Below are positions 17,366 through 27,900 of a stretch of DNA of 43,724 nt, one piece after another. The DNA comes from Euplotes aediculatus (Eukaryota; Ciliophora; Spirotrichea; Euplotida; Euplotidae). The stretch covers positions 1 through 43,724 of the forward strand of contig JAQGFW010000567.1 of the NCBI GenBank assembly GCA_030463445.1, in the 5' to 3' direction. The notes under the pieces were generated by a model that was not told where the DNA came from, did no database searches, and saw only the letters and a program-made list of their open reading frames with translations. The position numbers were made by a program, and so were the translations under genes. The first letter of the stretch is position 1. Every line of letters begins with the position of its first letter.

Positions 17366-17863
17366 ATGAAAAAGCTATTTTTTGTTTGCACGATTGCTCT
17401 CACAACAATCTTTTCCGCATCTTTTGCCCAGAATCTATCACAAAATACTACGTTTTTAGCTCAAAAACTCAATTCATTATCTCGTGATAAAGACGATGAT
17501 GCTACATTTTCGTTTAAAGGGTGTCAGATGAATATTGACGTGAAAGACAAAGATAAAGATGACGACTTTAATTTTGGGATGACAATCTCTTGGCAATTAA
17601 AAGAAGTTAGAAAAGTGTCGTATGTCAAAACCCAAGATGGATTTTATGATTTGAAATTAGATGTACCAGCCGATAAAATTAAAATGAATTTGGGTTTTGG
17701 GAATGATAACTCGATTAATGGCTCATTCAATGTTAATGATGGCAAAAAAGACAAAAACGATAGCAATACCAGTTTTGACCTCAAAACCAAAGATGAAGCT
17801 ACTGTAAAAGACATTGCATCTCGTTTTGAATCAGTGGTGAATTCTTGTAAAAATGCCAAGTAG
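17366..17863 (+). CDS. small secreted Asp/Lys-rich protein of unknown function
   Basis: This 165-residue protein has a signal peptide (1-21, ending ASFAQ). The mature part has three acidic/basic low-complexity stretches (RDKDDD, DVKDKDKDDD, KKDKND) between predicted beta strands (FSFKGCQMNIDV, MTISWQLKEVRKVSYV), and a C-terminal helix with a second Cys. The two Cys could form a disulfide. I do not recognise the family. The D-rich tracts suggest cation binding, which is inference. The gene stands alone, 137 bases after the protease gene, and is followed at once by a double palindrome. Confidence 0.7.
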   Translation: MKKLFFVCTIALTTIFSASFAQNLSQNTTFLAQKLNSLSRDKDDDATFSFKGCQMNIDVKDKDKDDDFNFGMTISWQLKEVRKVSYVKTQDGFYDLKLDVPADKIKMNLGFGNDNSINGSFNVNDGKKDKNDSNTSFDLKTKDEATVKDIASRFESVVNSCKNAK

Positions 17864-17864
17864 C

Positions 17865-17931
17865 ACGAGTTTTTAACTCGTACCAGAAGACTTTGTAGAA
17901 CGAATTTTTCAACCCGTTCTACAAAGTCTTC
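17865..17931. repeat. double palindrome between convergent genes
   Basis: Two hairpins lie in tandem. The first, 17865-17881, has a 7-bp stem (ACGAGTT with AACTCGT) around TTT. The second has a perfect 17-bp stem (17886-17902 with 17915-17931) around a 12-base loop, and its right arm covers the last codons and stop of the NUDIX gene. Neither is followed by a clear T run. Both have a core like ACG[AG]GTT[AG]AAAAA[CT]TCGT on the minus strand, so they look like two members of one palindrome family. It may act as a bidirectional terminator or mRNA end stabiliser. Confidence 0.75.
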
Positions 17932-18452
17932 CGAACCATTCTCAAGATAGATTCTTCATCATTGAGTTTGGGCAAATCTTCTATCGAAATCCAAGCCAAA
18001 TCGTTTGATTCATCCGAAATCACGAGCGGAATCTCCCTATCGGCTTCAAATAAAAATCGAATATCATAATGGTAGTGTGCAGGTATGCCCTTGCGTTCGG
18101 GAATTAAGTGAATATCAACATCAAAAATACTTTCTGAGATAGGCTTAATGCCCTCAACACCAGTTTCTTCGAGGGCTTCTTTGAGAGCTACGTTCAATAC
18201 ATCGGGGTCACCGTCGCAATGCCCACCTGGTTGCAACCATTTATCGAGTTTACGATGATGAGTCAATAGTACAAATTTTCGAGATTTATCAATAATCCAC
18301 GATGACCCAGTAATATGCCCAATGAGTAATTCACGTTTAAAACAATCCGAATTTTGATTGACAAATGTGATGGTTTCTTTAATCATCTGCTTTTCGTGCA
18401 GGTCAGTGGTCAAATAATCATCTAATAATTTCAAAAGTTTGGCTCTTTCCAT
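17919..18452 (-). CDS. NUDIX hydrolase
   Basis: This 177-residue protein has no signal peptide. The NUDIX motif region runs G-G-H-C-D-G-D-P-D-V, then ALKEALEETGVE. The core E-x-x-E-E-T-G is intact, while the first Glu and the Arg of the consensus are replaced by Pro and Lys. This variant (PGGHxDGDxD) is common in one NUDIX subfamily, so activity is likely. The preceding strands (SSWIIDKSRKFVLLTHHRKL, then DKWLQ) and the following D-L-A-W-I-S-I-E-D-L-P fit the fold. These enzymes cleave nucleoside diphosphates linked to another moiety; the substrate is unknown. The gene stands alone and is convergent with the 17366 gene. An AGAAAAGC purine stretch precedes the ATG. Confidence 0.85.
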   Translation of the reverse strand: MERAKLLKLLDDYLTTDLHEKQMIKETITFVNQNSDCFKRELLIGHITGSSWIIDKSRKFVLLTHHRKLDKWLQPGGHCDGDPDVLNVALKEALEETGVEGIKPISESIFDVDIHLIPERKGIPAHYHYDIRFLFEADREIPLVISDESNDLAWISIEDLPKLNDEESILRMVRKTL

Positions 18453-18555
18453 GCTTTTCTACAACAATTTGTGCAAATTTGTAAACTGAACCTATTATTT
18501 TAGGCAGATTCGACAACAAATAACGAATTTCAATTTCACAAATCCTTTATTATTT

Positions 18556-19440
18556 ATGAAGAAAATTACGCTTTTTATCGCAAGTGTCTTATTATCAGTC
18601 AATTTTATTTTTGCACAAGTTACACCAGCACCATCGCCAGCGGCTACGGTCTCGCAGGTGGTTGGAGTTGCCAAAGTATCGGTAGATTATTCTCGACCTG
18701 CATTGAGAGGTCGTGAGATTTTTGGTAAATTGATTCCATTCGGTAAGGTCTATCGCACTGGTGCAAATGCTTCGACCAAAATTGAGGTTTCGTCTGATAT
18801 TACTATCGAAGGGCAACCATTGGCAGCAGGTAAATATGCCATTATGTCTATTCCAGAAGCGGGTGAATGGACTGTTATTTTCTCTAAGAATTTAGGTGTT
18901 GGTGAGCAAAACTACAAAGAATCTGAAGATGCTCTACGTGTAAAAGTGAAGTCGAGTGAAATTGCCTTAACAGAATCTTTTACGATTGATTTTACTGACA
19001 TCAAAGATGATGCTGCCAAGATGAATATTTACTGGGAGAAAACAAAAGTAACTTTGAATATTGGTGTAAATATCGAAAAATCTATTGATGCGGCTTTGAG
19101 TCAGCAGAGTAACCAAGCATCTGGGTCGTTTCAGCAAGCGGCTGAGTATATGGTACAAAAAGGAATGGATTTAAACAAAGCATTATCGTTGGTTGATAAA
19201 TCTTTGGCTTTACGTGAGACATTCCGTAATAACTGGGTAAAAGCTCAAATTTTGGATAAATTGGGTAAATCATCGGATGCTTTGGCGTTTGCTATGAAAG
19301 CTCAATCATTGGGCGGTAACGACCCAAGTTATCAATTCTTTAAAGACGGAATCGAAAAAGGAATCACCGATATGAAGGCAAAATTGCCAGTTGTAGCACC
19401 AGCAGTAGAAGCACCAACTAAAAAGAAAAGAGGTAGTTGA
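18556..19440 (+). CDS. DUF2911 domain secreted protein
   Basis: This 294-residue protein has a signal peptide (1-20, ending NFIFAQ). Residues about 25-170 match DUF2911, with the hallmarks V-D-Y-S-R-P-x-x-[KR]-G-R-x-I-F-G, P-[FY]-G-x-V-[YW]-R-T-G-A-N-A-[ST]-[TK] and A-G-x-Y-[AS]-[LI]. Residues about 185-275 are helical and look like TPR-type repeats (AAEYMVQKGMDLNKALSLVD, WVKAQILDKLGKSSDALAFA). The C-terminus is basic (KKKRGS). DUF2911 is widespread and secreted in Bacteroidota, with no known activity. The gene is monocistronic: it is divergent from NUDIX and convergent with the FG-GAP gene across a strong hairpin. Confidence 0.88.
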   Translation: MKKITLFIASVLLSVNFIFAQVTPAPSPAATVSQVVGVAKVSVDYSRPALRGREIFGKLIPFGKVYRTGANASTKIEVSSDITIEGQPLAAGKYAIMSIPEAGEWTVIFSKNLGVGEQNYKESEDALRVKVKSSEIALTESFTIDFTDIKDDAAKMNIYWEKTKVTLNIGVNIEKSIDAALSQQSNQASGSFQQAAEYMVQKGMDLNKALSLVDKSLALRETFRNNWVKAQILDKLGKSSDALAFAMKAQSLGGNDPSYQFFKDGIEKGITDMKAKLPVVAPAVEAPTKKKRGS

Positions 19441-19448
19441 TATTGAAT

Positions 19449-19484
19449 AAATCCTGACGATGCTTTTAGCCACCGTCAGGATTT
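19449..19484. terminator. bidirectional terminator hairpin
   Basis: A perfect 11-bp stem (AAATCCTGACG with CGTCAGGATTT) surrounds a 14-base loop between two convergent genes. A and T runs at the ends make it usable from both strands. Confidence 0.75.
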
Positions 19485-19489
19485 ACTTA

Positions 19490-22400
19490 TTATAGATTCA
19501 CGACTCGTTTTCTGCCCGAATCACTGATAATCTCGGCACTTTTTACATCTTCTCCGACAATTAAATGATGAGCCGATTGTGATAGAAAGGATGACCCATA
19601 ACTTATTTCTTCTTTACGAGATTTTCCGTTTTTGAGTTTCAAAATCACCGTAGATTCATTGGAGGTTAAATCTATCTTTTTGATGGGTTTTGTATATTCA
19701 AAAACTTTCAAAATGTCACGATTTTGACCCGAAATCGTCAATAATTTATTATTTGAAGTAGATATTCTAACCAGACTTTTGGCATCGCCAGATATACAAT
19801 ATCCGCTGTTTTGAAGCGAAGCAGGTACAAAATTACCCTTTCCATCGCCTTTGAGTAAAAGACCGTTAAAAGCATCGTGGCGACCTACCATTAATTCGGT
19901 GCCATAATCATTTCCAGTCAGGAGGGCGTCCAAATTTCCATCGTTGTCAAAATCTTGCGAAATCATCCCAAAAACAGGAGCAAATTGGGCTTCGAGGGGT
20001 AGTTCTCGTACTTCAAAATCTCCGTTTCCTTTATTTTCGATATAGCTTGTTTTCATCCAATTAGCTCTCAAAATCAAAGCATCTTTGATTTCTTCAGGTT
20101 TTAGAATCTCAATAATCGAAGCCTCTGCAAACTTGGCATAATTTTGAAAACGTTGGCGAGTTTGGATAAACTGCTTTGCCAAATCGTCTCTTGAATTATA
20201 CGGATATTCTTTATAATCGCCATTGTTATTTTTATAAAAAATAGTTGGAATCGCATCGTAGAATCCATCATTATTGAAATCTTTTGCAAAAATACTGATT
20301 GGTTGCTTGTCCGAAACTCGCAGAAGTGTATTAATACCCAGATTGCCTGCGATATAATCCATATCGCCATCATTATCAAAATCGCCAGCCGAAATACTAT
20401 TCCACCATCCGATTTTGGCACTTAGATTGAGATTATCAGCTTTGGTAAGTTTTCCTTTTTGATTTTTGAATAACGTTATCGGCATAAATTCACCTGCCAT
20501 CATTAAGTCTATCCAACCGTCGTTGTCGTAATCTGTCCAGAGGGCATCGCAGACCAAGCCAATATTCTGGAAAGTATGAGCAATGCTAAATTTGCCACTG
20601 TCATTTCGTAAAATATAACTCGAAACAGGCTTCGGATACGCTTTTGGTTCAACTCGCCCGCCAATAAATAAATCCAAATCACCGTCTTTGTCATAATCGG
20701 TGGCTTTTACGCACGAGCCACTTTTCAAAAATTTCGGAATCGCATTGGCTTGCAGTGTGAAATTTCCTTTGCCATCATTGGTATAAAAGCGGTCTTGCAG
20801 GGCCGACGAATCAGCGTTAAATTCATAGCTACCGCTTACTATATAAAGGTCGAGGTCGTTGTCTTTATCGGCATCAAAAAGCAGAACACCCATGTCTTCG
20901 GTATTGTGGTCTTTTTCTGGTAAAAGGTCTTGTACGGCAAATTTGCCTTCGGTATTTTGAATTAAAAACTTACCCTTATATTGGTTTGAACCTCCAATAA
21001 AAATATCTTCAATTTTATCACCATTTACATCGCCAACGGCAAGAGCGGGTCCAAACTGAGAAAACTTATGTGGGATAAGTTTCTGAATATTAAAATCAAT
21101 ATAATCCGTTTCTTCGTGCTTGTACGGGATATTCAAAATATCAGTAATATCATTGAATATCGGTTTTACGGATTCGTTTTCAAGCTGATTTGTAGGAGGA
21201 GTAACTGCATTTTTTTCATCTACTATCAAAACCTGACTTGCATTTACATTTTTCAGAATCTGAATTTTGCCGCTTTGCCAAGTGATTTTAAGTTCGGGAA
21301 TAATCTGAACTTTGCCAAGTCCTAAATGGGCAATCGGCTCAACCGATGATAAATAACCACGGTAAGGAGAATGTTCGTAATAAATCTTATTTTCTTCTGA
21401 ATTGATTTCTACAATAGCCCCAATACCCATGATATTTTTCTCATTACCATTAAATTTTATACGGAGGTAATTACTGTTTTCGGTTTTAAGTTGAATCAAG
21501 TTATTTCGATAAACCGAAGCCGAATCGTTAATATTATTTACGACATAATCTAAATCTCCGTCGTTATCTAAATCGGCATAAGCAGCACCATTCGAGAAAG
21601 ATGGCTCGATGATGCCCCAATCATCGGTTTTATTTTCAAACTGTGCGTTACCTTTATTTTTAAAAGCAAAATTTTTGAGTTTTATGGCAGGAATATGGTC
21701 TCTCAGTTCCATTTTGCTCATTAGGCTAAAAACTTCGTTTCGATAAGCCACAAAGTCTTGGTCGGTAATATCTCTCGGAAAACCATTTGTTACGATAATA
21801 TCTCGTAGCCCATCATTATCAAAATCTACAACCATTGGAGTCCAACTCCAATCAGTTTCGGCAACACCTGCCAGTAATCCGACTTCACTAAAAACAGGGA
21901 CACCAGTCTTTGGGTTCTTTCCACGGTTGAGTTGAAGTGTATTTCGAGCATACTGATATTGATACCCCCATGCTTCGTTGTTTTGGTATGTTACGTAGCT
22001 ATTGGCAGGAACCATCATTTTCTTACGTTCGTTGGTTTCAGGCATCATATCGAGTGCTATGACATCTGGCAAGCCATCGTTGTTAATATCGGCAATATCA
22101 TTACCCATTGCCGAGTGAGATGTATGCTTGAAATAGGTAGGTGCTTGGTCGGTAAAAGTACCGTTTTTGTTGTTTATGTAGAGTAAATCATTTGTTAGAT
22201 AGTCATCTGTAACATAAACGTCTTTCCATCCATCTTGGTTAATATCACAAATATTGACACCCAAGCCATAACCTTCAACCAGAATCCCTGCTTCTTTGGT
22301 GATATTTGTAAAATTACCTTTCTCGGCAATATCATTTCTATATAATCTATCTGTGCGTTTCGATGAACCATCTTTTATTTTTTCATGATATTTATTCGGG

Positions 22401-22999
22401 AACATCTTATCATCCATCTCATTCACGACCAAATATAGGTCTAAATCTCCATCATTGTCATAATCAAAAAATGCGGCATTGGTTGTATGAGTAGTATCAG
22501 CAATGCCATATTCTTTGCTCATTTCTTTAAAAATGGGTACCTTATTATTATCATTTCCTTGATTTACATATAGTAAATTAGCTCTTTCATTGGCAGATTT
22601 CTTAGCCGTAGCACATACATAGATATCAAGTTTTTTATCATTGTTTATATCTACTAATGCCACCCCCGACGACCACCGTTTCATACCATCTACACCGGCT
22701 TTCTGGGTAATATCTTCAAATTTTAAATCGCCTTTATTAAGATATAATTTGTTAGGCGAAGTATTGGCTGTAAAATAAATATCGGTGAGATTATCGTTAT
22801 TAAAATCGCCCAAAGCCACCCCTCCACCATTATAAATATACTCAAAAGTGAGGATATTCATGGTATCGTTCTCGGCGATTCGATTTGAGAAATTGATACC
22901 CGTTTCGTCAGAACTCAAAGAGGTAAATAGCTTATCTTTGGAGCAAGAACATAAAAACACGCAAGACGCTACAACTGAAAATAAGATATTTTTCGACAT
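19490..22999 (-). CDS. FG-GAP/VCBS repeat lipoprotein with ASPIC/UnbV domain
   Basis: This 1169-residue protein starts with a lipoprotein signal (M-S-K-N..., lipobox region F-L-C-S-C at Cys19). Many FG-GAP/VCBS repeats with Ca-binding-like D-x-[DN]-x-D-G-x-x-D loops are spread along it (ALGDFNNDNLTDIYF, DYDNDGDLDLYL, DINQDGWKDVYV, DFDNDGLRDIIV and others). They form at least two propeller-like groups, separated at about 505-600 by an ASPIC/UnbV segment (RIKFNGNEKNIMGIGAIVEI and PIAHLGLG). This is the layout of CRTAC1-like proteins often encoded next to SusC/SusD genes in Bacteroidota. It probably sits on the cell surface and binds a polymer or protein substrate delivered to the SusCD complex. 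It lies 76 bases downstream of susD, past a terminator-like hairpin. Confidence 0.9.
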   Translation of the reverse strand: MSKNILFSVVASCVFLCSCSKDKLFTSLSSDETGINFSNRIAENDTMNILTFEYIYNGGGVALGDFNNDNLTDIYFTANTSPNKLYLNKGDLKFEDITQKAGVDGMKRWSSGVALVDINNDKKLDIYVCATAKKSANERANLLYVNQGNDNNKVPIFKEMSKEYGIADTTHTTNAAFFDYDNDGDLDLYLVVNEMDDKMFPNKYHEKIKDGSSKRTDRLYRNDIAEKGNFTNITKEAGILVEGYGLGVNICDINQDGWKDVYVTDDYLTNDLLYINNKNGTFTDQAPTYFKHTSHSAMGNDIADINNDGLPDVIALDMMPETNERKKMMVPANSYVTYQNNEAWGYQYQYARNTLQLNRGKNPKTGVPVFSEVGLLAGVAETDWSWTPMVVDFDNDGLRDIIVTNGFPRDITDQDFVAYRNEVFSLMSKMELRDHIPAIKLKNFAFKNKGNAQFENKTDDWGIIEPSFSNGAAYADLDNDGDLDYVVNNINDSASVYRNNLIQLKTENSNYLRIKFNGNEKNIMGIGAIVEINSEENKIYYEHSPYRGYLSSVEPIAHLGLGKVQIIPELKITWQSGKIQILKNVNASQVLIVDEKNAVTPPTNQLENESVKPIFNDITDILNIPYKHEETDYIDFNIQKLIPHKFSQFGPALAVGDVNGDKIEDIFIGGSNQYKGKFLIQNTEGKFAVQDLLPEKDHNTEDMGVLLFDADKDNDLDLYIVSGSYEFNADSSALQDRFYTNDGKGNFTLQANAIPKFLKSGSCVKATDYDKDGDLDLFIGGRVEPKAYPKPVSSYILRNDSGKFSIAHTFQNIGLVCDALWTDYDNDGWIDLMMAGEFMPITLFKNQKGKLTKADNLNLSAKIGWWNSISAGDFDNDGDMDYIAGNLGINTLLRVSDKQPISIFAKDFNNDGFYDAIPTIFYKNNNGDYKEYPYNSRDDLAKQFIQTRQRFQNYAKFAEASIIEILKPEEIKDALILRANWMKTSYIENKGNGDFEVRELPLEAQFAPVFGMISQDFDNDGNLDALLTGNDYGTELMVGRHDAFNGLLLKGDGKGNFVPASLQNSGYCISGDAKSLVRISTSNNKLLTISGQNRDILKVFEYTKPIKKIDLTSNESTVILKLKNGKSRKEEISYGSSFLSQSAHHLIVGEDVKSAEIISDSGRKRVVNL

Positions 23000-23020
23000 T
23001 TTTTCTTAATGATTAGGCAT

Positions 23021-23052
23021 AAAAAAGAGATGGTAAAAATACCATCTCTTTT
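23021..23052 (-). terminator. hairpin between susD and the FG-GAP gene
   Basis: A perfect 13-bp stem (AAAAGAGATGGTA with TACCATCTCTTTT) closes a 4-base loop, and the minus-strand transcript runs into a T stretch. It sits between two genes read in the same direction, so it could reduce the downstream gene relative to susCD. Confidence 0.75.
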
Positions 23053-23075
23053 GTTATTTTGAAAGTTATTATTGA

Positions 23076-24812
23076 TTAATAACCAGGGTTTTGCTTAAGA
23101 ATATCAGTTCCAACTAAGTCAATCTGACCTTGTGGAATTGGCAATATAGCGTGTTTTGCTTCGTATTTAGCTGAACCATAAGCACCAGACAAGAATTTCT
23201 TCTCGTATTCTAAGAATTTATTCACTTCAGAAACATCTGTACCCCAACGAACAAGGTCATAGAAGCGGTGTCCTTCCATTGCTAATTCTAACTTACGCTC
23301 AAATCTTACAGCAGTAGCCGCTGCAGCTTTGTCTGTCCAAGGCGTGTCATAAGTAGTGATGGTATATTTAGCCGCAGGCTTGCCATCTTGCATTACAAAA
23401 CCATCAGCATTTGCTGCACGCTTACGTACCATATTTACGTATTCACGAGCTTTTTCTAATGAACCAACTTCAACTTCACACTCAGCAGCCATCAACAATA
23501 CATCAGCCAAACGAATAACTGTATAGTTAAGAGCCGTGTAGCCTGGTGTCCAAGAGCTGTTATCTTGCAATGAGCCTCTATCTGATTTGTAGTATGAATA
23601 CTTCATTGGCGAATACGGGCCACCATTTGGCTGGTTACGAATCCAAGCTGCACCTGGGTGTGGTTGCCAGTCAAGGAATTGAATTCCACGACGACCAATT
23701 GTCCAGTCAAGGCGTGGGTCAAGATTACCTTCATCAGGAGTAAATGCCGCACTTGATAGGATACCCATGTCGGTTTTTAGCTGATTTCCACCTACGTTAT
23801 ATGAACCATCCAAAAGTGGTAAACCACTTGCGTCAGTACGGAATGAGTTTGCTAACTCAAAGCTTGGCTGGAAGAATCCACAACAGTTACCAGGACCATT
23901 AGGGCCAGTATTATATGGATAATTCAAATCACCTTCTGTGTTAGCGTTGTTTACCGAACCAGTGTTTGCTGCTGCTTGTACCGCAAAGATAGACTCTGGG
24001 TTATTATCGTTTGATGCTTTATATAAATCACCAAATTTAGGAACCAACGCAAATTTAACACCTCTTGAGTTTGTACCTTTAGTGATAACTTCATCAAACA
24101 AAGTTTTCGCTTGAGCGTATTTTTTCTGATACAAATAAATCTTGCCAAGATAAGCAGCCGCTGCCCATTTGTTTGCACGACCTACCGCACCCTGAGTTTC
24201 TGGGAGGTTATCGTAAGCATTTTTCATGTCAGCTTCAATCTGAGGCCACATATCTTTGTCATTTTTAACAGCTTCGATACCTGCACCATAATCTAATGCT
24301 TCGTCTATAATAGGAGTCTTATCGAAGTTACGTTTCAATGAGAAATATGCGTGACCACGCATGAAACGAGCTTCTGCACCAATTCTTTTTTTGTCAGCAT
24401 CTGTTACATCGGCAGCAGCTTCTGGCAATAAACGGAGTACGTTATTGGCACGGGCAACGATTTCATACAAACCACGGTAACTATCATTGATAACACCTTG
24501 AGTTGATTGATAGGTGAATGTTTGGATAGGGTTAATATCCGAGAAGTCACCTGGGTCAGTACCTTTGTTAGCATCGCCACCACGAACACTACCCCAAACC
24601 CAGTTCCATGGGTGAACCATACGAATATTGTAGCCATGTATAGCACCATAAGTTGATACCAAGGCTCCTTCGATACCTTTCTTAGACTTTAACTGGTCAA
24701 CCGCAATCGAGCCAGTAGGTTTTACTTCTAAGAAGGTATCTTTACAAGAAACTGCAAAAGCAAGCACTGTGGCTGTTGCAATCGCTACTTTCTTTGAAAA
24801 ATATCTTTTCAT
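23076..24812 (-). CDS. RagB/SusD family nutrient-binding lipoprotein
   Basis: This 578-residue protein has a lipobox A-V-S-C (Cys23), followed by K-D-T-F-L-E-V-K-P-T-G, the usual SusD N-terminus. The SusD_RagB C-terminal domain is recognisable from YTVIRLADVLLMAAEC, EYVNMVRKRA, VRFERKLELAMEGHRFYDLV and the final N-P-G-Y. TPR-like helices (AAAYLGKIYLYQKKYAQAKT) lie in the middle. SusD proteins cap the SusC channel at the cell surface and bind the ligand. The upstream susC gene ends 144 bases away, across an AT-rich gap with no recognised signal. The substrate cannot be predicted; no glycoside hydrolase or protease gene is next to it. Confidence 0.95.
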   Translation of the reverse strand: MKRYFSKKVAIATATVLAFAVSCKDTFLEVKPTGSIAVDQLKSKKGIEGALVSTYGAIHGYNIRMVHPWNWVWGSVRGGDANKGTDPGDFSDINPIQTFTYQSTQGVINDSYRGLYEIVARANNVLRLLPEAAADVTDADKKRIGAEARFMRGHAYFSLKRNFDKTPIIDEALDYGAGIEAVKNDKDMWPQIEADMKNAYDNLPETQGAVGRANKWAAAAYLGKIYLYQKKYAQAKTLFDEVITKGTNSRGVKFALVPKFGDLYKASNDNNPESIFAVQAAANTGSVNNANTEGDLNYPYNTGPNGPGNCCGFFQPSFELANSFRTDASGLPLLDGSYNVGGNQLKTDMGILSSAAFTPDEGNLDPRLDWTIGRRGIQFLDWQPHPGAAWIRNQPNGGPYSPMKYSYYKSDRGSLQDNSSWTPGYTALNYTVIRLADVLLMAAECEVEVGSLEKAREYVNMVRKRAANADGFVMQDGKPAAKYTITTYDTPWTDKAAAATAVRFERKLELAMEGHRFYDLVRWGTDVSEVNKFLEYEKKFLSGAYGSAKYEAKHAILPIPQGQIDLVGTDILKQNPGY

Positions 24813-24956
24813 ATTTTTTTAAATGTTTTTTAAATTAAATGATGTTAATGATAATTGTCGAATAACCTATTTTACAGAATGTTTATTAAAAATGTTTTAT
24901 TTTTTATAAAAAAATTCAAATAAAAAAGACAACATTTATACAATTAACTTGAGTTT

Positions 24957-27900
24957 TTAGAATCCTAAGTTAAGACCAAATGTATAACCTCTTGTTACTG
25001 GGAAGTTACCTACATCAATACCGAACTGAGTATCTGCATTACCACCTACACCTGGGTCAAGACCTTGGTATTTTGTAAGAGTAAATAAGTTGTTTGCCGA
25101 AGCAAATAATCTTAATCTTTCGATTTTAACTTTGCTCAATACTGTCTGAGGTACTGTATAACCCAATGTTACAGTTTGCATACGTACATAAGAACCGTCT
25201 TCAACATAGAATGAGTTAGCTTGTGTATTTGTACTAAAGTTAGAAGCTGTCTCGAAGATTGGAATAGTCGCATTAGGATTTGATGGAGACCAAGAATCCT
25301 TTACACGCTCGCTGATTGCTGCCCCTTGGAATGAAGGGAAGAAATCAGTAAACCATTTAGAAGCGTTGAAGATTTTGTTTCCGAAGAATCCATTCAATTG
25401 AGATACTAAATCAAAGTTTTTGTAGCTCAATGTCAATGAAAGACCACCAGTAAACTTAGGAACTGGGCTACCCAAATAAGTACGGTCATTTACATCAATT
25501 TTACCATCTTTGTTGATGTCTTCATAACGGAAACGGCCAACACCTTTGCCGTCTTGTGCAGGTGCAGAAGCGACTTCATCAGCAGACTGGAACAAGCCCA
25601 TTACTTTATAACCAAAGAATGCAGAAATTGAGCGTCCAACTTCGTTACGAATAGGGGTCAAACCACGATAACCTGGGTTTACACTTGTAAGGTATGTTAC
25701 ACCTGGAGCAACCTCAGTGATTTCGTTTTTCAAGATACCACCAGTAAATGTTACGTCGAAGTTCAAATCACCAGCAATTTTACCTTTTGTAGCAACTAAG
25801 ATGTCAATACCTTTGTTTACCATTTTAGCAATATTTACTGCTGGTGCCGAAGCCAAACCATTTGTTGCAGGAATTGGCAATGATAATAATAAGTCTTTTG
25901 TATCTTTTTGCCAGAAATCTAAGATAACATCCAATTTACCGTTGAAGAACGTACCATCAAAACCAATGTTTTTAGTAACGGCTGTTTCCCACTTAGCATC
26001 AGGGTTACCAATACGTGTACGTGCATAACCTTCCACAACACTTGAGTTAGTACCGTTAAGGTCATAACCAGTACCACCAAGAGGCCCGATACCACCAATA
26101 CCTGCTGCAAATAAACTATATTGGTTGTTAGGGTCCACTTGGTTAGAGTTACCCATTGTACCATAACCACCACGGATTTTTAAGTCATTAATCCATGTAA
26201 TACCTTTCATGAATGGCTCAGATGATAAACGCCATGCTGCTGAGAAAGCAGGGAATACACCATAACGATTGTTTATACCAAATCTTGAAGAACCATCACG
26301 ACGTAATACCGCTGTTGCGATATATTTATCATTGAAGATATAATTCACACGACCAAATAATGAGTAGAAGTTAACCCCTTTGAAGTAACTACTGTTTGGT
26401 GGGTTACGGTTTCCTAATGTTGAGATTGTTACGAAATCAAGGTCAGTAGAGAATGGGTTGATACCATTAGCACTCATGTTACGTCCTACACCTGTGTTCA
26501 ACGCTTCTTGACCTGCAAGTACATCTACACTGTGTTTTCCAAATGTATGTTTATAATTGGCAGTATTTGTCAATACCCAGTTATAAGAGAATCCACCACC
26601 TTCGCCATATCCAAATGCTGAGTTGTTTTCAGAGTTTTCGTATTGCAAACGAGTGTAGTTCCAGTTATAGAAGTTACCATAACCACCACCTAAGCTCGAG
26701 CGGAGTGTCAAACCTTTGATTGGTTCGTATTCGAGGTAAATATTACCAAAGCCTTGAGCATTGAAACTTCTGTTATTCAATAAGCCTTCTTGGTTGGCAA
26801 CAGGGTTACGTGGGTTGTTGAAGCCTTTAGCTGCTGTACCTGCGTATCCGCCAAACTCATCATATACCGGGATGATAGAAGGCATACGGAATGCTTGAAG
26901 AACGTCGTTTTCGTCATCAGCAACACCAATACCACCGTTATCACCAGTTAAGCCTAATGTTCTACGGTAAGTTACTTGAACGTTTTGACCAATTTTCAAA
27001 TTTTTGAAAATATCAAATTCTGAGTTTGCTCTGAATGTATAGCGTTTAAAATCGCTCGAAAGCAAGATACCAGCTTGATTATGAGCCGAAAGCCCTACAT
27101 AGAAACGGCTCTTATCACCACCACCACTAAAACCTAATGAATGATAGTTGATAGGGGCATTACGAGTGATAGCATCATACCAATCTGTGCCAGCTTTGTT
27201 TGCTCTAACAACTTGGTAGATAGCACCAGCAGCAGGGTTTACATTGTATTTTGCTTTTTCTGCAGCCAAATCAACAGTTCCAACTACACCAGAACGACCA
27301 CCAACATTGATATAGTCAGGGATTACTGGAGTAGCACCTGTTCCAAACTGAGGGTGGCTAAGTGCAATACCTGAATTTTTGTATGCCTGCCATGTCCAGT
27401 CAGCAAAATCAGTTGGATTCATCATTGCTTGTCCTGGTCCTGGAGTTGTAACACCAATCATGTTATCATAACTGATTGTCAACTTTTTAGCAGCTTTTGA
27501 ACCTTTTTTAGTAGTATAGACAATTACACCGTTTGCAGCTCTCGCACCATAGATAGAAGCCGCAGCTGCATCTTTAAGAACTGTTACACTCTCGATATCA
27601 TTAGGATTAATGAAATCAGTAGTACCAACAGGTACACCATCTACTACATACAATGGCTCGTTACCACCGAATGAACCGAAACCACGAACACGAATCTGGC
27701 TGGTTGTACCAGGCTGACCGTTGGTAATGAGCGTTACCCCTGCAACACGACCCTGTAACTGCTGTTCTACGTTACCAGTAGGTCTTACTGTTAATTCTTT
27801 TGGTTTTACGATTGATACCGAACCCGTTGTTTCACGACGGTTATCAATTGTGTAACCAGTTACAACGACCTCGCTCAAAGCCGCTGCATCATCTTCTAAT

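Noticed and set aside
17919-18452. NUDIX gene considered inactive because the consensus Glu and Arg are replaced
   Set aside because: The core E-x-x-E-E-T-G is intact, and the G-G-H-x-D-G-D-x-D form is a known subfamily variant.
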